Assembly: GCA_003117195.1 (NCBI GenBank)
Contig: BDSI01000003.1
Location: 1,783,073 to 1,847,072 of the forward strand
Length of the DNA stretch: 64,000 nucleotides
Direction of reading: 5' to 3'
Origin: Eudorina sp. 2006-703-Eu-15
Taxonomy: Eukaryota; Chlorophyta; Chlorophyceae; Chlamydomonadales; Volvocaceae
Positions 33,424-44,158 of the stretch are shown piece after piece. Below the pieces are notes generated by a model. It saw only the letters and a program-made list of their open reading frames with translations, ran no database searches and had not been told where the DNA came from. Both the position numbers and the translations under genes were made by a program. The stretch's first letter is position 1. The number at the start of each line of letters is the position of its first letter.

Positions 33424-36400
33424 TCAGCGCCCCTCCCGCCCCTCCCGCCCCTCCCGCCCCTCCCGCCCCTCCCGCCCCTCCCGCCCCTCCCGCCCCTCCC
33501 GCTCTTCCCGCCCCTCCCGCCCCTCCCGCTCTTCCCGCCCCTCCCGCCCCTCCCGCTCTTCCCGCCCCTCCCGCCCCTCCCGCTCTTCCCGCTCCTCCCC
33601 CCACTCCCTTCGCGCCGCACCCGCGGATCCCCCGTCGTCATCAGCGCCATCGGCCGCCGCGCGGGTCCCGACTCTGAGGGGCCGCCTCCGCAGCTCGGGT
33701 CGGTGCTGCTGCTGCTGCTGCTGCTGCTGCTGTGCTGGGTATTGTTGTTGCTGCTGCTGCTGCTGCTGCAGGTGTTGTTGCTGGTGCTGCTGCTCATGAT
33801 GCTCTAGGTGATGCTGATGATGCCGATGGCCGTCCGCGGATGGGTTGGCGTCCTGGTTCCGGAGCGTGATGAGTTCCGCGGCCCACTCCTCGATGGCGCG
33901 CCGCAGGTTGTCGTTGGGTACGAGCGTGTACGACCGCAGTACGATGTTCGTACGGGGATCGGTGCTGGGGGCCGGCGCACGCGCACAGGGGGCCCAGATC
34001 AGAGGGGGCGAGGCAGGTTGGGGCGCTTCGGGGGGGGAGGGGGGGAAGAGGGTCTCCGAATCAAATAGCATCAGCAGCAACAGCAGCAGCATCAGCAGCA
34101 ACAGCAGCAGCAACAGCAGCAGCAGCCAAGGTCGGTCATCTTATGATCTGAATCAGAATGGGAGCGGCCCTGCCCGGCCTGATGCAACCCCTCCCCGGCC
34201 CCAAGTCCCCCAACCCTCCCCCGTCCCAGTATTTCTGGGTGTGCCCGGGTTGGTTTTTCTAGGGTTTGAAAACTTCCTTTTTTCAAAATACGGTATCCCC
34301 CGCCCCCGCCTCACCGTGTCTGCGCCAGCCACGCCGCCACCGCCGCCCGCTCGTAGGTGGGGGCGCTGGGCAGCTGCGGACTCAGCAGCAGCGCCGGCTG
34401 CCGCATGACGCAGTGCGTGATGGAGCACACGAAGCCGCGCGGGATGACGCAGACGTCGCCGCCGCCGCCTCCGCCTCCGCCTCCGCCGCCGCCTCCTTCC
34501 AGGTCCGCTAGGAGGTCCCCAATCTGGGAGGGCGGCACAGTGGTGCCGGGGGCCGGGGGGTTGGAAATAAAAGAAAAGAAAAGGAAAGAGAAGGAAAGAG
34601 AAGAAAAAGCAAACCGGGGGCCGGGGGGAAGGGGCAGCGCGGCGCGGCGCGGCGCGGGGTTTTAGGGTATTAGGGTTTAGGGTGGCATCCTGCGAACACA
34701 TCCTGGCTCCAGGCTACCCAGCGGGAGCCAGAATGTGTGGGGTGGATGCGGGCATAGGAAATCGGTAGACACTGTCAAACAACCTTCGGGGGTGGGTGGG
34801 GTAGGCCCCGGACTTTGCCGTCAGGTGCGTGGGCCGCGGCGGCAAGCTGAGGCGAGGCGTGGCACCCGTTGAGCAGGAGGAGCAAGATGAATAAAAAATT
34901 TACAATGGTCCAACCATTCTTTTGCCTTTGCCTAATTACGGTTGCAGATGACAAACTCTGTAGAGCCTCACGAGCGGTCTGTCCCCTTGGCAGCTGCACT
35001 AGGGGGCGAGGGCAAAGAGTGAACAGTAACTACAAGCTACTGCTGTGGCACCTGGCATCCATTGTACAGTATGAGTACACATTCCGTACAAAATGTTGTA
35101 CATACACAGTACGGCACCTTGAGAGGCTCGGGCCACCGTACGGCGATGTGCTCCGGGGGGGCTCCATCCTCCTCCCCCTCCGCCGCCGCCGCCGCCTCCG
35201 TTTGGCGGCGCCGCCGCTGCTCCTGCTCCTCTCGTTGCCGCTGCTGCTGCTGCTGCTGCTGCCGGTGGCGGTGGCGGCGCTGCTCGTCCATTCTCTGGGC
35301 GGCGCCCCCTCCGCCCCGAAACCACCGGACCGCTCTCTGGGCGCGAAATCAAGGGGGAAGCGGGGCGAAGCGGAGCGGGACTGGTTGGGGTTGGGGGTAA
35401 AAGAGAACCCAAGGGGTTGGGGTTGGGGATAAGGGGGCGGCCCTGAAGTGATGTACGGCTGCAAACGCGGGCAGGTGAGGTTGCGGCCATGGTTTCGGGG
35501 CTGTGGCAATCTGACTGGCTGGTATTCGTTCTGGGCCCTTGGGTTGCTGTCGCGTTCGCGTTCAACCCCCTTGTGTCGATCAGGACAGCGAAGCCGCGAA
35601 AAGCATTCAACTCCCCACCATCACCTCCTCCTCCTCCTCCTGCAACCCCCCCTCCTCCGGACCGTCGCTCTGGCAGCAGCGCAGTTCATTTATGTCTACC
35701 AATGTCCTATATCCACCCCCCGCCGCTGCTCTGGCAGCAGCGCAGTTTGCATATGTCTACCAATTTCCTATACTCCTCCGTCCTTCTCCTCCCCCTCCTC
35801 CTCCCCCACCCTCCTCCCCCCCTCACCCGCACATAGGTGGTGGCCGCGGGCCCCGGCAGAGACGCCCCCAGCCACCCCTCCAGGGAAGGGGAGCCCCCCG
35901 CCGCCGCCGCCGCCGCCGCCGGCCCGTCCTCCAGGGCGGCTGCGGCCGCCACCTGCCGCAGCCTCAGACTCGCCACGCAGTCGTGCATCATGCGGGCGGT
36001 CACGGCCACCTGGGGGGGAGTTAAATTGGAAAAAGAAATAAACCCGGGGGTGGGGTGGGATGGGGTTGAGGCGGGGCGGAGGGGCTGGGGAGGAATGACG
36101 AATGAGCGCTCGGTACGGGTGCGTTGAGGGGTTCGGGCACGATGCACCTTTCCCCCTCCCCCTTCCCCCTCCCCCTTCCCCCTGCCCCTCTCCCTGCCCC
36201 TTCCCCCTTCCCCTCCTGCACTGTTCGCACCTGCAGGAGCTGCTTGGTGGCCCGGGTGGCCACATCCACAGATCGGATGCGGTTCGCGGCAGCCTGGCAG
36301 GCAGGCGGGCAGGCAGGCAGGCACACGGGGATCCGATCCAGGGAGGGGGGGTTGTATAGGAAAAGGGCAGACATATTTGATTTGCGCTGCTGCCAGAGCA

Positions 36401-39400
36401 GCGGCGGGAAGGGGGGGGGTATAGGAGACATTGGTAGACATTGGTGGCAGCGGCGGGGAGGGGGGATCGGGGGGGGGCGTTAGGCTGACTGGCCGGGACC
36501 GACGATCAACGAGACAGCCCCTCGTTGACCGTTGACCGTTGACAGTTGACCAACGAGAAGGGCCACGTTCACGCGGCCGCTAACCTAACTCTTTAAGAGG
36601 CCGGGTCGCTGCTCGCTGGTGCCGGTTCTAACGGCCTTTTGCTGGGACTGTGACTTGTAAAGTCCTGGCGGAGAGCAAAGAACAGCCGAAGGCGGCAGAG
36701 GGGCGCTAAGACGGGGAAGAGCAAAAGAACTGAATCGGCTGCATCGACCACCCCTGCCCCCCAAGGCCGTAACTCCCCCATCCGTGCACTCCCTCCTCGC
36801 ACTGCGTCCGAACTCACATACACCTCCCTACCGACGCGCTGTACGACATGCCGTACAATATTGTACGGAACAGTGTACTGCACTGTGTCGATGGTACCGC
36901 ACCGCGGCCCCTCACCTTGAGCAGCCCCCAGCGCTGACCCCACCAGCCCACCAGCCGCAACCCCTCCAGCACCAAGCTCGCCGGCAGCCACACCGCCGCC
37001 AGCAGCAGCCCGGGGGTCCCCGCGGCTGCGGCGGCGGCGGCGGCAGCGACGGCGGTGGGGGGCACCCAGGCGGCGGGGAGGGGGCCGCCGCCGGCGCGTA
37101 GCGGGCCGATCACCCCCGCGTGCAACGCCAGCAGCGCCGCCAGTCGCGGGGCCAGGGCGGTCCGCAGCGCGGGGCCCTCCACCGCCTCCGTCCACACCCT
37201 GGAGGGCACACCGCCCGGGAGAAGGGGGGAGGGGGCACCCGGGGAAGCACCCGCACCCGCACCCCTAGATGTGTGCACTACGGCCTACCGCTACGGGATG
37301 CCAGACGCGGCGGGGAGGTACACACCCTAGAGCTGTGAGCCCCACCCCCACCACTACGGCCAACCGCCAGGCGCTGCCGCCCACCCCACCCCGGCGGCCT
37401 GCCGGAGATACCCAGGCGGCGGGGAGGGAGGGAGGGGGGGGGAGGAAGGCACACCCCCAGCCACACATCCGTACACAGCCGTACATGGCCGACTCGCTGT
37501 ACGTACTGCCGGCACTCACACGGTTCCCCCAGGACGCGTCCGTACCGTACCGAACCCGGCATCCTCCTCCCTCCCCTTCCCTTGCCCTGCTTTCAGTCCC
37601 TACCCCTCCCCGCCCTCCCTCTCCCCCGCACCCTCCCCCTCGCCCGCACCCTCCCCCTCCCCCTCCCCCGCACCCCTCCCTCCCCCTCACCCCCACCTGG
37701 TCCTGATGACGGCGGCTGTGTGCGAGTCCAGCTGCGGCCCCCACAGGTCCTCCAGATCCGACAGCCACCGCCCCACAAGGTGAGCCACCAGCAGCCACTC
37801 GGAGAAGCAACAGGCCAGGGCTGGGGGGAGGAGGGGAGGAGGGAAGGGAGGAGGGAAGGGAGGGAGAGGGAGGGGGAGGGAGGGGGAGGAGGGGAGGGGG
37901 AGGGGAGGAGGAGGAGGGGGAGAGGGTAGGGGTAATAAGAAAAGGAAAACCGAACGCACGACGCGGGGGGTTGTTAAGTTGGGAGGTAGGTGATGGCGAT
38001 CAATAATGATGACGATCAATACGTGTATAGGGAAGAGGGCCCCAGGCGCACGCAGTCCGTTGTTGCCCCGGGGGGTTAGCGCCGAGAGTGTTTTGGGGGG
38101 GAAGGGGCCGGGGCTGTGTGGCGGGGCCATCCTGGCGCGCCGACGGTCACACACCCACACACCTCCCCCGGACGGAACGGGCTCATGGGGCTGGGGCCCC
38201 ACCTCGTAGTATCAACCACCGCCTACCTGACAACCGCCAACCGCCAACCACCCCACTGGCCCGCGTAACGGCTAACGCCCTAAGCCAGGCGTTAGCACGT
38301 TACTCGCCGTACCTGCCGTCATGACGAGAATCAGATCCAGGTTCCAGCCCTCCGTGTGCAACGGCCAAAGCCAGCGCATCACCTCGGCGTGTGGCAGCAG
38401 CAGGGAGAGCCCCAGCTCCGAAACCGTACGGAAATCCCCGGGAAGCTGCGGGAAGCTGCCCAGCGCGTGGTGCAGTTGCGCCTGCGGCGGCCCCTGGTAC
38501 GACACGAAGACCGACGGGTCGCACAGCGCCGCGGCGCAGACGTATACCGAACCGCTGTGGTTGCCGTACAAGTACGACATGAAACTCCTCCGCCACGAAC
38601 CCCCGCCGCCGAGATCGACAGTAAGGCCGCCGTGGAACCACCCCGGCGGCGCCGCGGCGCCGGGCATGTACCGCCAGCTGCTTCCGTACATCCGCCTGCC
38701 GTACCCCGAGGGCCGTGAAGCCGCCGCCGCCGCCGCCGCGGCTGCCGCCGCCGCCGCGCGCACGTACACGTCATGCGTCTCCCAGACCAGCACCTCAATG
38801 CCGACGGAGCCCGTCGGTTCTCCAGGGGTGTCTCCGGCGGCGGCCGCCACCGCCCCGCCGCTGCCGCGGCAGCTGCCGCCGCTGGCGGCGGCGGCGGCTG
38901 CCGCCGCCGCCGCCGCCACGTCCGGCCGCAGCTGCAGGGTGCACCTGGCCCTGCGGAGGCTGCGGGTGAGGCGCACCCCGCCGGGCCCCAGTCCGAGGGC
39001 CGGCTGTCGGATGTCGGGTGAGGTCTCCAGGTGGCAGGAGGCCACCGCCTGGTCCTGATGGGGGGAGGTAGGGGCGGGGCGTGTGTGCGGGGAGGCCGTG
39101 TTGGGGGCGTGTTGGGGGAGGGGGGGATCCGTGTGAAGGGTTTGGGGTGGGAGCGGGCTCGGGAGGGTATAGAGCATTGGTAGGCATAGCGGGTTCGGGA
39201 GCGGGTGTGCGGAGGGACATTGGGTGCGCGTTGAGGGAGGGCTAGGGAGTGGATGGGACAATCCGTGTGTTTGTGTGTAAGGAACGGGTGGGAGAAAGTG
39301 GGTGAGGAGGTGTGGGGGTGTGGGGTGTCGGGCGTGGGTGAAGGGAGGGGTGGGGCACATGATGCATACCGTACATCCGTACATCCGAAGCAGCTGACCG

Positions 39401-41927
39401 CCACAGCACCCCACTAACCCCAGCGCCGGCCCCCCCAAAGCTCCCTCTCATCGTGTTGTTTGCCGTACACGTACTATGGTGTCCGGGGCTCTTGTTCCTT
39501 AGGTTTCCCGACTGCCGTACCTCGAACTGCAGTGCAGACCCATGGGACTCGGGCGATGCCGCCGGGTCCGTGCCGTACAGCACGCGGGGGCGGCTGAAGG
39601 CGGGCAGTCGCCGGGCGTCCCGCGCCTCCAGGAGGGGCAGTCGAAGTCCCGCGGAGGCCAGGGCAGGGGCCAGCAGCAGTGCTGCCCTGTTGGGGGGGAG
39701 GGGTGAGGGGGGGGATAGGAAATTGGTAGACACAATCAAACTGCGCTGCTGCCAGAGCAAAGGTCCGGTGAAGAATCATCTGTACCAGGATATCTGTGGG
39801 AGGGAGGGGGGGAGGGGAGGGTATAGGAAATTGGTAGACACTTTGAGAACTGTGCTGCTGGTGGGAGGGGTTAGGATGTGTGTTTCGCTCGCAGGTTTGC
39901 GGGCAGGGCAGGAGTGCGTGATTTGGTGGTTTGCGATGGGCGCACCAGCGCCCGACAGTTTGCCTGCGGGGGGATGTGTACCGTAGGGGAGGCGGGCCGC
40001 GGAGCGGCGGAGGGCCGTGCAGGACCCACTGGCTCCCCCAGCTGCCCCACCGTTGCGCGCCGCAGCCCAACGCGCCGGGAGGGGAGTACGGGAAAGGAGC
40101 GTGGGCGTACGTACCACTGTGATGTCGTACTGTACGGTACGCCCCCGAGGCTCGGCGCGCGTCGTGTCCGTACCCGATCACGGTGACGTCGAGCCCAGGC
40201 CCTCCCCCCGGCCACCTCGCTCGCCCCCCTCCAAACACTCAATAGCCACGCGCGCACCGGGGCATAAGCGCCGCAAGCTGAATCTGTACGGCGTACGACA
40301 GGTCGTACATTCTGCCCGGACTCAAAGACAGTGGCGCCAGCAGCCGCGCCAGCGAATGCAACACACGGGCCGGCGCAGACATGCTGCTGCCGTACACACG
40401 GCCGCCATCGCCGCCGCCGTCGGCGTCCCTGCATCCGCCGCCTCCGCCGCCGCTGGCGGTACCGTCGCCGCCGCCAGCCCCGGGCGCCACCCCAGGTTCT
40501 TCTGAGGCTCCGACGGGCTGCTGCTGCTGCGGAGCCGTACAGCCTGACCCCTGTACGTCATCGTACCGTCCGGCACCGCCCACGTGCAGCAGCATCAGCT
40601 GCGATATCCAAGACCGCCAACTGCCGGGGGGGTCCATGGCCGCCCCGGGCCGCAGCGGCGGCGGCACCAGCGCGTCCCGCAGGGTCTGGAACACCAGCGA
40701 CGAAGGTCCGTCCTGGAGTGTACGGCCGACGGCGGCGCCGGCGGCACCGCCGCACGCTGTTGGCTCGGGCCCGCGGCCCCGCGGAAACAGGCGCACGTCG
40801 AAAGAGACGACGCGGGCATGCGACGGCGGCGGCGGCGCCGCGCCGCGCCTGTCGGCGGCGGCGCCGGCGGCGCGCCGCATGCCGTACTGCCGCTCCCACT
40901 GGCCCTGAGCATCCGCCACGGCCCGTACGACAGCTGCGTTGATGAGGTGGAACGGAGGACCCATGGGCTGCGGGGCCGGCGGTGGCTTTGGCGGCGGCGC
41001 CGCCGCCGCCGCCGACGCCTCAGTCTTGGGCGGGGTGTTGGATGGCGGGTGCTCCCCCCAGTGACGCTCGGAGCCGGGGCTGTCATCTGCCGATGAAACA
41101 ACATGTGGACAGGGGTGTTTATGAACAGGGATGTTTATGAACAGGGATGTTTGATGACAGGGGTGTTTGTTGACAGGGGTGTTGACGGACAGGGGATATG
41201 GACAAGGGTTCGGTGGACAGGGGGGCCCGTGAGGGGGAGGAGGCTGAGCCGTGAATGGATGACAATCCTGGGGGCCCCGGCGGCTGCCGGCCGAAAGCCA
41301 TACCACCACCGTCACCACCACCACCGTCACCATCCCCAGGGTCGCACGACGAGCCGGAACCCGCCAGTGGGTCAGCTGGTTCCGGAGCCAGCTGCCCCGA
41401 GATGAGCTCGGCCGCCTGCCGCTCCGCTGGACATGACCCGCCCTAATCTCCGGCCCAGGCCCAGCCCATACCCCGGGCCACTTAACCCCAGGCCCCTTAA
41501 CCCCAGGCCCAGGCCCCCTGTCCCTGGCCCCTGGCGCACCCCTGGAGCTCCGACCGCCGCCGTTGGGAGGCCCAGGTGGCTCAGCATCTTTGCGCCCGGA
41601 TGACTCGCACGGGAACAACCCCGTCGCGGTGCCGCCGTGCTGGCGCACGATGGCATCGACTGTGGCGCGATTGACGCGATATATTACCTGGGTTTGTGTG
41701 GCACGGGCGCGGAATTATAAGCAGGGATGAGCGTAAGGGAGAGGGGCTTGGCGCGGCTCGCAGCAGATGACGGCATGTCGGTCGTTGCGATGATGCCCTG
41801 CGGGCGTCGCCGAGGGACACCTCACCTGCTCCCTTCGGGTTTTGATCATCATGTGTCCGAAATGCAAGATGACCAGGCACATGACCGCCGCGCTGAGCGT
41901 GTATGAGTGCGGGCGGAGAAACGGCAT
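33424..41927 (-). CDS. Large U-box protein with N-terminal hydrophobic segment
   Basis: Candidate E3 ubiquitin ligase. Exons in coding order: 41927-41826, 41687-40258, 39686-39521, 39054-38313, 37820-37697, 37198-36916, 36293-36231, 36009-35827, 35336-35118, 34523-34315, 33964-33424; every intron phase agrees, giving about 1,350 residues. The N terminus has one membrane-spanning-type stretch (LSAAVMCLVILHFG). The next roughly 1,000 residues match no family I know and include alanine and glycine runs plus ordinary segments such as MGPPFHLINAAVVRAVADAQ. A glutamine/arginine-rich coiled region (exon 9) precedes the U-box, split over exons 10 and 11: IPRGFVCSITHCVMRQPA, then PTYERAAVAAWLAQTR, then SYTLVPNDNLRRAIEEW. 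The tail is His/Gln-rich and then a repeated EEREGREGR block ending at TGA 33424. Exon 2 is long and its first half may hide an intron of a length divisible by three (41087-41250). Several introns carry the shared intronic core. Confidence 0.8.
33428..33600. repeat. Coding minisatellite at the U-box protein C terminus
   Basis: Repeats of CCCCTCCCG with CTCTTCCCG variants. On the coding strand they give alternating Arg, Glu and Gly (REG/EER). The unit length is a multiple of three, so copy number can vary without breaking the frame. Confidence 0.85.
34752..34790 (+). repeat. Shared intronic core, copy k
   Basis: CATAGGAAATCGGTAGACAC followed by TGTCAAAC. One of the copies of the core TATAGGAAATTGGTAGACA; lies in the U-box gene intron 34524-35117, antisense to the gene. 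The CTGCTGCCAGAGC half is absent. Confidence 0.65.
35666..35775 (-). repeat. Shared intronic core, tandem pair (copies e and f)
   Basis: On the minus strand GTATAGGAAATTGGTAGACA then CTGCGCTGCTGCCAGAGC (35775-35728), followed by a second copy (35714-35666). Both are in the U-box gene intron 35337-35826 in the sense direction, about 50 bases after the donor and after a G-rich run. Confidence 0.85.
36354..36456 (+). repeat. Shared intronic core, copies g and h
   Basis: TATAGGAAAAGGGCAGACAT then TTGCGCTGCTGCCAGAGC (36354-36402), and TATAGGAGACATTGGTAGAC (36420-36455). In the U-box gene intron 36294-36915, antisense, on the acceptor side. Confidence 0.8.
39715..39866 (+). repeat. Shared intronic core, copies i and j
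   Basis: GATAGGAAATTGGTAGACAC then CTGCGCTGCTGCCAGAGC (39715-39760), and GTATAGGAAATTGGTAGACA then CTGTGCTGCTG (39821-39861), each after a G-rich run. In the U-box gene intron 39687-40257, antisense to the gene. Confidence 0.85.
39903..39970. repeat. Dispersed repeat, copy 2
   Basis: GGGCAGGAGTGCGTGATTTG, then CAGCGCCCGACAGTTTGCC; related to 10728-10800 and 43944-44000. In a U-box gene intron. Confidence 0.55.
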
Positions 41928-42951
41928 GGCCTCCTCGCAGTGACCGTTTCGTGCTGTAACCGCATGACAGAATTATTCGCTGGTGTTCAAGCAACACGCG
42001 AGGTCCGGGCTGCCCACGCGAAATGCCCTGCTTGGGTTTTCGTACTCAGTCTCGGCCCCATAACGGTCAAGGAGTCAAGGCAATTGAGGACCACCGACGT
42101 TTATGCCATCAAAATGTAGATTGTAGGTCTCTATATCCGCATATGATGCTAGGTAAGTTCTTTGCCGCCTCGTCCCTTTGCACATCCTGCACCGATTCGC
42201 AGAGTCCGTACGATTGCGGAAATTCGTGTCCTGGGCGTCAGCGCCTGCTCCGCTTCAATCATACACCCTTCGTGAACTTTATATCGACAAATAGCGGTGA
42301 AGGACTCAATTGTGTTGCCGAGATCACCGCATACAATTTTCTCGACGCTTTTGGTGCCTGCGTGGCTGCAGACCCCATTTCCTCGCGCACATTTATAAGA
42401 TATATTCTGGACATCTTATGGTAGAGTGCGCTCGGAATTGTAACTACATCCACTACAGCACTCCCGCCGAGCACTTAACTTGCGCAGTGTGGAACTGGTC
42501 CCTCGCATCCTTCATAGACATCTGCTGAAAATATGATGATTGCTACGATTTTTGTCGCCGGTGGCATCGACCTCTTGCGTTAATTACCGCGGCAAGGCAG
42601 AAGGCAGGACGGTGCACTTGAAGATCGGCGGTGCCGTAATCAGCTCGAATTAAATTTAGGGACTATCATGGGTGAAGGTGAGATGGTTTGGAGGTGTAGC
42701 TGCCAGGGGCCTGCTAGGCCCCCGACCGTCCGGCAATGGATTGGGCCGTTGGCCGCAACCACCCCCTCCCACTCCTCCTTTCCATCGAGACCACTCGCAC
42801 GTTTCCTAGCTCCCCCCCAAGCATGCTTATCCATGTACCCGCTCCAACTAAAATTTAAACACCCATCATCCACCCCCGGGGTGTCCCGCACGCAGGACGG
42901 AGGCGCCGAAGTCCGTCCGGATCTCCGCCGCGCCGGAGCGGGTACGACAAC
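41928..42951. promoter_or_regulatory. Shared upstream region of the divergent U-box and SNIP1 genes
   Basis: About 1 kb between two head-to-head start codons, AT-richer than the flanks, so probably a bidirectional promoter region. An open stretch at 42023-42424 (+) contains CGNSCPG and TPFVNFISTNSGEGLNC, which loosely resembles a pherophorin N-terminal block, but it lacks supported splice partners. No individual promoter element could be assigned. Confidence 0.45.
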
Positions 42952-44099
42952 ATGGACGACAGTCGTGGAGGCGGCGGCCGCAGCGGCCGCCAGGACCGCG
43001 AGTACGAACGCGACCGCGAGTACGAACGCGATCGGGCCGGCCGTGGCACCGATCGCGAGTACGAACGCGGCGGCGGGCGCGGCGGCGGCGGTCCGCAGGG
43101 CCCGCCATCGTACGAACCCGAGGGTTCACGGTACGGCACCGACCGGGACCGCGACCGCGACCGTGACCGGGATGGGTTTGACCGCCGAGAGGGACGGCGA
43201 GAACGGGACGAGCGCGGGCCGTACAAACGGGAGATGGACGAGCCAGACCGGGACAGAGGCCGTGACCGCGACCGGGACCGAGACCGGGAGCGGGGCCCCG
43301 CCACCGCCGCGGGAGTCAAACGGGAGCCGAGCCGCGACCCCGACCGAGCCGGCGGCGGCGGCGGGTTCGGCGGCGGCGGCGGGGGCCGGGAGTCCAAGCG
43401 CGAGCGCGGCGCCAACGGCGACTGGACGAAGCAGTCGGCGGGGGGTGGCGGCGGCGGCGGCGAGCCGGCGGGGGGTGGCCGCGGCGGCGGCGGCGGCGGC
43501 GGGCGTGACGGCGAGTCGGCCCGGTACATGTCCGCCGAGGAGCGGGAGGACCGGCAGCGGCAGGCGGAGGAGGCGGCCAAGCCTAAGGTGGCCAAGGTAG
43601 GGCGCGGTGGGGGGAGGGGGGATGAAAAGAAAACAGCCCGGGGGATGGGGAGATGGGCAGGGAGGGGGTACAGGAAATTGGTCGACGTTTCAGACTGCGC
43701 TGCTGCCAGAGCGACGGTTCGACGACGGGGAGGGGGGGGTACAAAGAAGAACAGCCCGGGGGATGGGGGGAATGGGCGGGGAGGGGGAGGGTGCGGGCGC
43801 GGGAGCGGGTTGGGCGGCTGGCGGTTGGAGCACGTGGCAGGTAGGTACGAATGGCGCCAACGGCGCTCTGTCGTAGGTACGGGATTCGGGGGAGAGGGAG
43901 GAAGGGTCCTCTCAGCGATTGCGTGTGTGCTATTTAGGCAGGCAGAACAGGAGATGCGAGGGGCCGATCGGCGCCCGATAGTTTGCCCGTATGCGTATAT
44001 AACATACCCAATGCCCCAGCGATTGCGTGTGTTAGCAAGGAGAAAAGCTGAGCCGCGAATAAGCAGAACCGTGTCCAGCAATGCAACCGACGACTGACT

Positions 44100-44158
<59 letters not shown>

